Shown here one piece after another: positions 12,922 through 24,600 of a stretch of 64,000 nucleotides of DNA; position 1 is the stretch's first letter, and each line of letters starts with the position of its first letter. The translations under genes and the position numbers were made by a program. Origin of the DNA: Crossaster papposus (taxonomy: Eukaryota > Echinodermata > Asteroidea > Velatida > Solasteridae). A model generated the notes under the pieces. That model did not search any database. It was not told where the DNA came from and worked only from the letters and a program-made list of their open reading frames with translations. The DNA lies in assembly GCA_037893245.1 (NCBI GenBank), contig JBAIAA010000078.1, positions 992,001 through 1,056,000 of the forward strand, in the 5' to 3' direction.

Positions 12922-15749
12922 CTAGTTTCTTTTTTTTCTCCTTCAGACTCCTTCCCATAGGGTTTGTACACGTTTTTTGTTCGGACAATACACTTTGACA
13001 CTTTGGTAAATCCGATCGACTTTAAACTTGGCATACACTTAGACCACCACCCACAGATGATCCTAGAAGAAATTCGTCGCGATTACGTCATTTGTGGTCA
13101 CGTGACGTCACGTTAAAGGTGCAATTTTCCCCCATAGGATTTGTACACGTTTTTATTTAAAATATTGAATTTGACACTTCTATAAATTCGATCGACTTGA
13201 GACTTAGCACAGACCTCGACCACCATCCTTAGGAGGGCCAAGAAAAAAATAATCAAGATGACGTCATCGCGGGTCATGTGACGTCACATTAAAGGTGTAG
13301 TTTTTAAGACCCTCTAACTCTGAAAGTACAAGTCCGGTTGGGGTCAAACTTGGTTTGCAAGTATTCGAGGATGTGTTATAGACGAAAATTAAGATGACGT
13401 AATTATGAAATCACCGGGTGTCATGTGACGTCACATTAAAGGTACAATTTTCTCCTTAGGTTTTGTACACGTTTTTCTTCAAAATATTGAATTTGACACT
13501 TCTGTAAATTCGATCGACTTGAGACTTAGCACAGACCTCGACCACCATCCTTAGGAGGGCCAAGAAAAAAATAATCAAGATGACGTCATCGCGGGTCATG
13601 TGACGTCACATTAAAGGTGTAGTTTTTTAAGACCCTCTAACTCTGAAAGTACAAGTCCGGTTGGGGTCAAACTTGGTTTGCAAGTATTCGAGGATGTGTT
13701 ATAGACGAAAATTAAGATGACGTAATTATGACATCATCGGGTGTCATGTGACGTCACATTAAAGGTTCAATTTTCTCCATAGGTTTTGTACACGTTTTTC
13801 TTCAGACTATTGAATTTGACAATTTGGTAAATCCGATCGACTTCAGACTTAGCACACACCTCGACCACCATACCCAGGAGGGCCAAGGGGAAAATCGTCA
13901 GGATAACGTCATCGTGGGTCATGTGACGTCACATTAAAGGGGCAGATTTTAGGACCCTCTATCTCTGGAAGTACATGTCTGATTGGGGCCAAACTTGGTA
14001 TGCAAGTATTCCAGAATGTGTTATAGACGAAAATTAAGATGACATCATGATGACATCATTGGGTGTCATGTGACGTCACATTAAAGGTGCAGTTTTTCCC
14101 ATAGGATTTGTACACGTATTTTTCAACTTATATATCTTGGGAAAATTGGCAAATCCAATCGATTTCAGACTTGGCACACACATAATGAAAGTCATCTTAG
14201 ACATCCGAAACAGCTCTGTGTTTGTCCACAAACATATGTCTAGTTTCTTTTTTTTGTTGTCACTTTTTCCCATAGGATTTGTACACGTTTTTTCTGCCAA
14301 TACACTTTGACACTTTGGTAAATCCGATCGACCTGAGACTTGGCATACATTTAGACAACCACCCAAGGACGGTCCTAGAAGAAATTCGTCGCGATTCCGT
14401 CATTCAAGGTCACGTGACGTCATGTTAAAGGTAACAATTTCCCCATAGGTTTTGTACACGTTTTTCTTCAGACTATTGACTTTGACACTTTGGTAATTCC
14501 GACCGACTTGAAACTTGGCATACACTTAGAACCCCACTCCCAGATGTCCCTGAAAGAAATTCGGCACAATTGCGTCTTTCAAGGTCACGTGACGTGACGT
14601 TAAAGGTGCAATTTTTTCTCCCCATAAGGTTTGTACACGTTTTTCTTTAGACTATTGATTTTAACACTTTCGTAAATTTGATCGACTTGAGACTTAGCAC
14701 ACACCTCGACCACCATCTCCAGGAGGCCCAAGGGGAAAATTGTCATGATGACGTCATCGGGGGTCATCGGACGTCATATTAAAGGTTCAATTTTTAGGAC
14801 CCTCTATCTCTGGAAGTACAGGTCCGATTGGGGTCAAACTTGGTATGCAAGTATTCCAGGATGTTTTATAGACGAAAAATAAAATTACATCATGATGACG
14901 TCATCGTGGGTCATGTGACGTCACATTAAAGGGATTAAAGGTCCAGTTTTTAGGACCCTCTATCTCTAGAAGTACATGTCCGATTGGGGTCAAACTTGGT
15001 ATGCAAGTATTCCAGGATGTGTTACAGACGAAAATTAAGATGACATCATGATGACATCATCGGGTATCATGTGACGTCACATTAAAGGTTCAAATTTCCC
15101 CATAGGATTTGTACACGTTTTTTCAACTAATATATATTTGGCACTTGTGTAAATCCAATCGACTTCAGACTTGGCACACACATAGACCACCACACACACA
15201 TATATTGAAAGTAACGTTAGACAATCGAAACAGCTCTGTGTTTGTCCACAAACACATGTCTAGTTTTTTTTTCTTTTTCTCCTTCAGACTCTTCTCCATA
15301 GGGTTTGTACACGTTTTTTGTTCTGGCATAGCACTTTGGCACTTTGGTAAATCCGATCGACTTGAGACTTGGCATACACTTAGACCACCACCCACAGATG
15401 ATCCTAGAAGAAATTTGTCACGATTACGTCATTCGTGGTCACGTGACGTCACGTTAAAGGTGCAATTTTTTCCCATAGGATTTGTACACGTTTTTATTCA
15501 GAATATTAAATTTGACACTTCTGTAAATCCAATTGACTTGAGACTTAGCACAGACCTCGAACACCATCCCCAGTAGGGCCAAGAGGAAAATCGTCATGAT
15601 TACGTCATCGGGGGTCATGTGACGTCACGTTAAAGGTGCAGTTTTTAGGACCCTCTATCTCTGGAAGTACATGTCTGATTGGGGTCAAATTTGGTTTGCA
15701 AGTATTCGAGGATGTGTTATAGACGAAAATTAAGATGACGTAATTATGA

Positions 15750-17888
15750 CATCATCGGGTGTCATGTGACGTCACATTAAAGGTTCAGTTTTCTGCATAG
15801 GTTTTGTACACGTTTTTCTTCAAAATATTGAATTTGACACTTCTGTCAAATCGATCGACTTGAGACTTAGCACAGACCTCGACCACCATCCTTAGGAGGG
15901 TCAAGAACAAAATAATCAAGATGACGTCATCGGGGGTCATGTGACGTCACATTAAAGGTGTAGTTTTTAAGACCGTCTAACTCTGAAAGTACAAGTCCGG
16001 TTGGGGTCAAACTTGGTTTGCAAGTATTCGAGGATGTGTTATAGACAAAAAATAGGATGACGTAATTATGACATCATCGGGTGTCATGTGACGTCACATT
16101 AAAGGTTCAATTTTCTCCATAGGTTTTGTACACGTTTTTCTTCAGACTATTGAATTTGACAATTTGCTAAATCCGATCGACTTCGGACTTGGCACACACC
16201 TCGACCACCATACCCAGGAGGGCCAAGGGGGAAATCGTCAGGATGACGTCATCGTGGGTCATATGACGTCACATTAAAGAGGCAGATTTTAGGACCCTCT
16301 ATCTCTGGAAGTACATGTCTGATTGGGGCCAAACTTGGTATGCAAGTATTCCAGAATGTGTAATAGACGAAAATTAAGATGACATCATGATGACATCATC
16401 GGGTGTCATGTGACGTCACTTTAAAGGTGCAGTTTTTCCCATAGGATTTGTACACGTATTTTTCAACTTATATATCTTGGGAAAATTGACAAATCCAATC
16501 GATTTTAGACTTGGCACACACATAATGAAAGTTATCTTAGACATCCGAAACAGCTCTGTGTTTGTCCACAAACACATGTCTAGTTTTTTATTTGTCATTT
16601 TTTCCCATAGGATTTGTACACGTTTTTTCTGCCAATACACTTTGACACTTTGGTAAATCCGATCGACTTGAAACTTGGCATACACTTAGACAACCACCCA
16701 AGGACGGTCCTAGAAGAAATTCGTCGCGATTCCGTAATTCAAGGTCACGTGACGTCATGTTAAAGGTATAATTTTCCCCATAGGTTTTGTACACGTTTTT
16801 CTTCAGACTATTTAATTTGACAGTTTGGTGAATCCGATTGACTTGAAACTTAGCACACACCTCGACCACCATCCCCTGGAGGTCCAGGAGAAAAATCGTC
16901 ATGATGACGTCATCGTGGGTCATGTGACGTTACACAAAATGTGCAGTTTTTAAGACCCTCTATCTCTGGAAGTACACGTCCGATTGGGGTCAAATTTGGT
17001 TTGCAAGTATTCGAGGATGTGTTATAGACGAAAATTAAGATGACGTAATTATGACATCATCGGGTGTCATGTGACGTCACATTAAAGGTTCAATTTTCTC
17101 CATAGGTTTTGTACACGTTTTTCTTCAAAGTATTGAATTTGACACTTCTGTCAATTCGATCGACTTGAGACTTAGCACAGACCTCGACCACCATCCTTAG
17201 GAGGGTCAAGAACAAAATAATCAAGATGACGTCATCGGGGGTCATGTGACGTCACATTAAAGGTGTAGTTTTTAAGACCGTCTAACTCTGAAAGTACAAG
17301 TCCGGTTGGGGTCAAACTTGGTTTGCAAGTATTCGAGGATGTGTTATAGACAAAAAATAGGATGACGTAATTATGACATCATCGGGTGTCATGTGACGTC
17401 ACATTAAAGGTTCAATTTTCTCCATAGGTTTTGTACACGTTTTTCTTCAGACTATTGAATTTGACAATTTGGTAAATCCGATCGACTTCGGACTTGGCAC
17501 ACACCTCGACCACCATACCCAGGAGGGCCAAGGGGGAAATCGTCAGGATGACGTCATCGTGGGTCATATGACGTCACATTAAAGGGGCAGATTTTAGGAC
17601 CCTCTATCTCTGGAAGTACATGTCTGATTGGGGCCAAACTTGGTATGCAAGTATTCCAGAATGTGTAATAGACGAAAATTAAGATGACATCATGATGACA
17701 TCATCGGGTGTCATGTGACGTCACTTTAAAGGTGCAGTTTTTCCCATAGGATTTGTACACGTATTTTTCAACTTATATATCTTGGGAAAATTGACAAATT
17801 CAATCGATTTTAGACTTGGCACACACATAATGAAAGTTATCTTAGACATCCGAAACAGCTCTGTGTTTGTCCACAAACACATGTCTAG
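15750..17888 (+). repeat. 1,305-bp duplication at the inner end of the left array
   Basis: About 840 bp from 15750 recurs from 17055 at an offset of 1,305 bp, including the terminal hairpin at each end (CTAG 16580 and 17885). The near identity marks a young duplication of a whole type 1/type 2 alternating unit. Confidence 0.8.
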
Positions 17889-18082
17889 TTGTTTTTATTT
17901 CGCTTAACCAGGTAATTAATTTCGCAAAATGAGAATTCTAATAAGTATTACCTAAAGAGAAACAAAGAAATAATCTAAAAATATTGTGTTAGACAACTGT
18001 TTCGTATCTTCACTTCAAGTCGGGAAAACCTTTTGTTTTTCTGTTAGGGCCTATTCATTTACGTTGAGCGCTTTTTGTGATT
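17889..18082. other. Unique DNA flanking the array end
   Basis: T-rich start (TTGTTTTTATTT) directly after the terminal CTAG, then single-copy sequence. The abrupt change marks the array boundary. No gene is supported. Confidence 0.5.
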
Positions 18083-19915
18083 GGGTGGGGGGGGGGGGGG
18101 GGTCGTTATTGGTAACCCGACCAAGACCCAAACTTTGTGTATGTTTGTTTGTAAAAACATTTACGTTTGTTATTGTTTGGGTGTTTCCTTGTATTGTTTT
18201 CCCTGGTTTATAATATTGTTTATTGTTGCCTAATCTCTAAATGGAATCAAATGGTCATTTTCTGCAGCATTCGATTTCGCGCGAAATGAATCTGGAATGA
18301 CGCGGTGGTTAAATTGGCTGCTCATTTGCCGAAATTGGCCAGGAAAACACATTCAATTGAAAATATCGTCGTTCTTTTTCGTGATGCACAATCGTCATTG
18401 AATTTAGCAAGTCAATAAAACCTTGTGGTTTTCTTTATTCATTTATGTGTCAATTATATATTTTTAAATGGCGCCTCATAATTTTTTTCGGGGGGGGGGG
18501 GGGGGTCTTTATTGGTTACCTGACCAAGATTTAATGTTTGTTTTGTGTTTGTGTTTGTAAAACGTTAACTTTTTTTTTTAGTGTTTGGGTGTTTCTTTAC
18601 GTTTGTTTTCTTGGTTTCCCATTGTTCATTTATGTTAATTTCCGTGCCAATAATTTAACCGTGTTTAGGCCTGTGCCTGTGCCTGCATGTGCTTGTGCTT
18701 ATATGAAACACAATTACCACTGACTGGTTAGGTACCACTAGCAAAATACCATTGTTGACCACTCAACATAGCTTGTGAATTGTGACAATTTGAATTTGCT
18801 ATGACATCTACTATGAAAAGATCTGACTACACATTGCTTACCATTTCGTACCATTGAACCTTCAAATTCTGCAAGAAAAATGATACCAAAATGATTAAAT
18901 TTTGACCAGAAGTTGTAGATTCAGATATATCTATATTTTGTGATAATATCAATTTTGCTTTCTTGACCACCCAAAGATGTCTGGGGTATTTTTGGTCCAC
19001 TAAAAGGTTTTCACGCGAAATGAATTTGGAATGACGCGGTGGTTAAATTGGCTGCTCATTCGCCGAAATTGGCCGGGAAAACATGTTCATTTTAAAATAT
19101 CGTCGTTCTTTTTTGTGACGCACAATCGTCATTTAATTTAGCAAGTCAACAAAACCTTGTGTTTATTTATTAAATTGTATCACTACAAGATAAAATACAT
19201 TATTCTCCACAAACACACGGTGGTCCAAACGCTATGCGAATTAGCTGATGGTTGCCTTGGTGCAATAGTAAATATTATGAATGAACAGCCACCTGGCCCA
19301 AACCTTGCTGGCAGAAAGCCAACGAGCGCGGGTATGCACGATAATTATCCATTGAAACAAAGCCAATTGATACAATGTAGCAAATCAGGTTCACCCGCTA
19401 CATACTATACGCAGGACGCGCGATAGAGCGTCACACTTCGGCTTAGCTTTTCGAAGCCTCTACACCAAATGGGCCCAGTTGTGTGCCAAGCATGGCAATT
19501 TGGGCAAGCCTGCCCCGTTTTTTAGCTCAGGCATTATCTTCCCTTTTTATGCTGTTATGAAAGCGTTTTAAAAAAATGTAAACATTATTTTGATAGCTTG
19601 AAATGTAATAAGAATAAATAAACTAGCGGCTCGAGAAACTAAGCCAAAAAGTCAAATCATCGTGTCTGTGTGGCTTTGTGTGTGGTTTGAGAATAAGTGT
19701 CCATTATATATTTTAAATGGCGCCGCGGTTTTTTTTACGGGGGGGGGGGGGGTCTTTGTTTGTTACTTGACCAAGATCTAATTTTTGTTTGCTAAAACAT
19801 TAACTTTTGTATTGTTTGGGTGTTTCTTTATGTTTTTTCTCTTGGTTTCCTATTGTTTATTTATGTTGATTTCTGCGCCAATAATTAAACCGTGTTTAGG
19901 CCTATGCCTTTAACA
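18083..19915 (+). repeat. Poly-G module, three dispersed copies
   Basis: Copies at about 18083-18240, 18482-18690 and 19725-19915. Each begins with a run of 13-18 G, then (T)CTTTATTGGTTACCTGACCAAGA-like sequence, a T/G-rich block with TTTGGGTGTTTCTT, and, in the last two, a GTGTTTAGGCCT block. The short open frames in these copies are low-complexity and not conserved as protein. Nothing gene-like is seen in the intervening sequence. Confidence 0.7.
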
Positions 19916-20210
19916 TTCTAAAGCACATACCATTTTAACAGGGCGTTTTTTTAGATTGCACAAATGAAAGAAATTTCTGCCCAATAATGAATTTGAATAA
20001 CCGAACATACCCCAAAAGCTAGTTTAAAGGCTGTTTTGTCTAATTGTTAAACTGTTAATTTGTTAATTTGAATGACGAAACGGAATATTTGACCAGTCAT
20101 AAAACGAAATTAAATGACCATTTGTAGCAGTATTGGACTTCGCGCGCAATAGAATAGGTGCGGTGGTTAAATTGGATGCTCATTTGCCAACATTGACCGG
20201 GAAAATCTAT
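18270..20210 (+). repeat. Second dispersed repeat, three copies
   Basis: Two near-identical ~155 bp copies (about 18275-18430 and 19011-19165) share CGCGGTGGTTAAATTGGCTG, ATATCGTCGTTCTTTTT and AATTTAGCAAGTCAA. A shorter, diverged copy is at about 20136-20210. They interleave with the poly-G modules, suggesting that a composite block was duplicated. Function unknown. Confidence 0.7.
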
Positions 20211-20213
20211 AGT

Positions 20214-20250
20214 AAATTGTTTATGTTTTTACTAAAAACATAAACAATTT
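20214..20250. repeat. Perfect 18-bp foldback with 1-nt loop
   Basis: Arms run 20214-20231 and 20233-20250 around a single C and are exactly complementary (AAATTGTTTATGTTTTTA and its complement). It may be a MITE core or a palindromic recombination product. The rest of 20251-21102 is single-copy DNA with no supported gene. Confidence 0.85.
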
Positions 20251-21102
20251 TTTTTTTCATCGATATTTATGGCAGTTTTACTTTTTGTCTCTCTTAAAAA
20301 CAAAGACATAGAGAACAAAAAAAATCACACGGAAAAGTCCTATATACCCAGCGGCTCTGAGGTGCCCGACAGAATATTCACGACCTTTATGTGCGATACA
20401 TGCACGGTCTAGTCTATGTAGTAAAGGTCGGTCAAAACAGCCGATTTTCTACGCATTTTTATGCCTTGTCAAGCTTTGACATTTATTTTATGTGTTATCA
20501 AAAGTAACATATTAGGCTATGGGGAATTAAACCAGGTGGTCTTGTCTTTGAAACATACCAAATAAATGCTATATAAACCTCTATATTTGCTAAGCATTTG
20601 CCACGATCGCATCATATAAAGGCATCGTCTCATCGATGCATTTAAGGCTGACGACGCGGACTACTTAAATGTAGCAAATACACTGGACATCAACCACTAA
20701 TGTCTTGTTGGATAGTTCATTGATGGATAGACAATTGAACTGATAAAATAATAGAGAAGTCATTTACAAAAACATATTAACCTCAATCCACCAAAATCCT
20801 CATTTGGATAAATTCCTAAGTAACCGCAATTCATTCAAATTCATCAAGAATTAGGCCTTATGACCTGGAGCCTGCATTATCCTTCAGTGTCCAAAACCCC
20901 TAAACGCCCTCAATCCTGCAAATTTATCTGATGCATCAACTTCCAAGTGACCTCATTCCTGCAAAATCTTGCAATTTGCAAAGAGGATTTTGGAGGATTT
21001 GGGATGGTTAGGGTTAAAATACATTTAAGATAAACGGCCAACACATTAATGATCAATTAGTCCCACAATACATTGATTTATTAATGACTTAATTCAAGTT
21101 GT

Positions 21103-21188
21103 ATCGTGAATTGTATAGCCATAATATGGCTATACAATTCACGATTTCAATTTCAAAAAGTATATATTATTTACTTTTTGAAATTGAA
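21103..21188. repeat. Two perfect hairpins placed back to back
   Basis: The first palindrome covers 21103-21145 (21-bp arms, one-base loop, arm starting ATCGTGAATTGTATAGCC). The second starts on the next base: 17-bp arms at 21146-21162 and 21172-21188 (arm TTCAATTTCAAAAAGTA) with a 9-base loop. Neither arm shows a mismatch. The exact abutment suggests a single structured unit or a nested foldback element. Confidence 0.85.
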
Positions 21189-21535
21189 TGCAGAATATGC
21201 GATTTTAAATTATAACAGAATGAAAAAGAATATTCAATTCAGGCCGTGACGCAATGACAGTTTTATTTGCTGCGAAATAGACTATACCTTCTCTATAATC
21301 GGCCACGGACCCGTCAAACCGAAAGCCTAATCACATATTTGTAACCGCTAAAATGAAACGTTATGCACGTTCATTTATTTGAATAAAACAAAATGAAACA
21401 TAATTCTCGTTTTAGCACAAATAAAACCCGGATATATACGTCGTTACCAAATTCAGCGCCAAATTGAATGTATCTTTTACAAATGAAGGTGCACATTTTC
21501 CGATATCGTCCGGGAAAACCTGGATTACACCAAAC

Positions 21536-21590
21536 GCTAGAAAATAAAAAGTAAATACTTTTTGTTATATACGACCCATTGAAAAAAATG
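21536..21590 (-). repeat. Copy of a dispersed repeat (GCTAGAAA..CGACCCA)
   Basis: Contains ACGCTAGAAAATAAAAAGTAAATACTTTTTG then TACGACCCATTG, related to 57725-57872. Another part of the same family is at 23699-23760. The strand is given relative to the 23.7 kb copy and is uncertain. Confidence 0.4.
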
Positions 21591-21621
21591 TTTGTAGACG
21601 CTTGTTTCAATGTTGTTACAG

Positions 21622-24600
21622 TGCGCTTGGTACACGCAGAGACTAGAACGCTGTACTTTGGTCCCGTGCCACCGCCGGCTCCTGGGGAGAAATTCGACAT
21701 GCGCCAGGCGTTGAAATCAGCCATGCCCAAAAGAAAGGATCGATGCCGCCGACAAAGACCTACGGAAAGTCGTACAGAAAGACGTACGTAAAGGGTTTCT
21801 TATGTTTCCGCTCTTGATAGCTCTCTACAAAATACTAATTACACAGTACCTAATATTATTGTTGTTGTCTTTCCCCTTTAATTTGTCAAAATTGTCCCTA
21901 AAATACAGTTGACTATGAGAAAAATGCTATGACGTCATTGTTTTTCTAGAGCTCTTCATAGTCTTTCTTCGAGAACGTATAGTGTAATATTTCTAGGAGT
22001 ACGGGGAATATGCCCTTCAATGCTATAAAAATAACATCGTGTTGTACTTTGGGTGCGTAATCTCTGGCTTGTTATGAGTGCGTTCGTTTAGCTCACACTT
22101 GTATGTTTGAGACTGTTAATATGCGATATTCGTGTCTGCGCCCGTGTAACCTTTTGAGCCACAGGAAGCATACTCCAAAAGTTTTGTTAATCTCCTACTA
22201 ATCCTGTCAAGTTTCACAAATCATTATTCTGTGATTTGTTCTATTAATTTTCTTACAGCAGAAACTACAACCGTAGCACTCGAACAAACCACTACGAAGG
22301 ACTTGAGCAACGGTATGTATAATTATTTGGAATAAAGATTTCGAAAACGGTAAAGGCCGAATTTGATTCATTGATTCATTGCTTTTTACTTCGGCCAAAA
22401 AAGAAACAAAAAACATACTTCGGCCACTTTTTTTTTCTTTGTGAAAACGGTGACGAATTGTACCCCCTCATCCAACTGTTTAATATGGAAGCTTAATGTG
22501 ACCTTCTGCGTTTTCGCCTTTCTGAGCTAATTTCTCTCGGAAAGACGGAATACTGAGATAAAAAGGTGACTTTCCGCGATATCGTATCTCGGGAAAACGA
22601 CTTCCCGCTACATTACATTTTCAATAATAATTTCGGATGCTATAATCATCTTTACTCGCAGCTAGCTCGGGTGCTGATTTGCGAAAGACGCGGCTGTGAA
22701 TTTTTCTATCGATTTTTCTCACAGCCGAAACTACAACCGTAACCCCTAAACAACCCACTACGGAGGACTTGGGCAATGGTATGTATATTTGGAATACAGA
22801 TTTTGAAAACGGTAAGGGCCCAGGAAATGTAACCGAATCCTCCATGGATTCTTGGATTTCGAAATTGTTATGGATACAAAAATAGTATAACAATTGTATG
22901 GCACCATGGCACCAAGTATTAACGTTGTTCAAGTGGATAGACATTCGTTGTTTTTTTCTTAATTATTAACCATGGTTATTGTGATACAAATAAAACAGAT
23001 GACAGTTATGTCAGGTGTGTTCAAGTTTTATAGTCCCGTCCCTAATAAAACCTTTGGCATCAATTTTCATAAAATATAGGTGAATAATTATACGGCAGTG
23101 TTCGATTAGCTTCAGTTTGTGGCTGGTGGTGTTACCCAGTGTAAAACAAGGAAAGCTACTCGAATGCACGTAACAATAAAAACCATTAATGAATACCTAG
23201 GAGAGTTGATAGCTTCTGATTGGTCGAGACTCGATCACATGGGGGGCACTATTTTGTAGTAATTGTCCGACTTTCAAGAAGAAGCGAACTACAACAGTTT
23301 TTTTTATTCTCTTATTTATCCTGTCAAGTTTTACAAATTCAATATTCTGTGATTTTTTCTATCGATTTTTCTCACAGCCGAAACTACAACCGTAACACCT
23401 AAACAAACCACTACGAAGGACTTGGGCAATGGTATGTATATTTGAAATAAAGATTTCGAAAACGGTAAGGGCCGAGGAAATATAACCGAATCCTCCATTG
23501 ATTCTTCGATTTCACTGATTTAAACTGATTTTGACGAATAATTACTTCGGTAGGAAATTCGCTGCTGTTTACTTAAACAATTTCGGCCGAAAAAGAAACA
23601 GAAAACCGATTTCGGCCACTTATTTTCTCTTTGTGAAAACGGTGACGAATTTTACCTCGTGTTTTGATAAACACCTCCTTACCCAACTGCTTACCCAACA
23701 GCATTTGCTAGAATATTAGTATTTGCTCCATTTGGTATGAATAAAAATGAGTAAATGCTTCATAATTGCAGTATATCTCGTAATTTTTCAAGGTTGGGTC
23801 GGGGCTACCTTGAAAAAAGAGAAGCAAATACTAATATGAAAAATAGGAGCTTTCGTATATGTGGTTAGGCAGGAAAAGGCACGAACATGGAAGATGGGGT
23901 GTCTCGGAAAAAAATATAAGCAGTTGTACTGAATTTGGGGAAGGAAATGTTTGTATCTGTACGCGCGGCATTTTTCAAAATGCGCGTGTCGTCTGTTAAC
24001 GCTAGCGCGTTGCTATGCACGGGTTGGCATCATGTGGTCCGCTAGTCTGGTCTCAAAGTATACGTATGGGTAATAATATTAACACATATTGAAGAGACAG
24101 GGTACCATGCATAAGCTAAAATGTGGCCCCTGAACATGAAAACAAAACACTGGAAATTTCTCCAAAAGTAAAGTCAAAGAAAATTTGGAGCATTTTTCAC
24201 CATTTTAATTGTTAAAAAGGTATTTATTAAAGGGAATAACAGTGTGAAGACCTGGTCATTACTGCGTTATGATTGACCGGGTTGAAGGATGACCGCTGGT
24301 AACGGACCTCCCCAAACCCGGTCAATTAAAACGCATTAATGACCGGATCCTCGCACTGTTATTCCCTAATTGATGTTCCCACTTTACACGCGCTCACAAG
24401 CCCAACAAACGAATGATCGCGGCGCGGCCATGACCTATACATTTACCAACAGACAGAAAATAGAACCATGCGAGGTAACAGGCCGGCCTAGTGTATCAAA
24501 TGTTGATCAGCCTCTATCTCTACGTTCACTCTGCTTCTGTGTGGGTTGATAGGACAAGGCCTTTATTTACGACAATAAACATAACACTGTCTCGTTTTCT

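Larger units (their letters stand above)
6883..17888 (+). repeat. Left satellite array, head-to-tail HINE-like units
   Basis: About 11 kb of tandem monomers. Type 1 (~178 bp) carries GTTTTGTACACGTTTTTCTT, GACACTTTGGTAAATCCGA, ACTTGGCATACACTTAGA and GGTCACGTGACGTCACGTT. Type 2 (~144 bp, mainly 13.25-17.75 kb) carries GACCCTCTATCTCTGGAAGT and TGTTATAGACGAAAATTAAG. Both monomers end at a TGACGTCAC..TTAAAGG box. The array is cut into units by a terminal hairpin TGTGTTTGTCCACAAACACA followed by TGT-CTAG and a T-run; CTAG positions are 7949, 9024, 9922, 10926, 11646, 12190 (here CTAT), 12922, 14240, 15260, 16580 and 17885. The array stops exactly after the last CTAG (17885-17888). Small open frames here repeat from monomer to monomer and are not genes. 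Confidence 0.9.

Noticed and set aside
6746..17000. Dozens of 60-155 aa frames in the satellites (MGGCLSVCQVSSRSDLPKCQS-like and mirror frames)
   Set aside because: They repeat with the monomer, run in both directions and include poly-K or poly-F from A/T-runs: translations of satellite DNA.
19157..19426. 89-aa plus-strand frame
   Set aside because: Starts within a dispersed repeat, has no recognised motif and no splice or promoter support.
21371..21730. 119-aa minus-strand frame
   Set aside because: Antisense to the better supported candidate exon 21622-21783; no motif.
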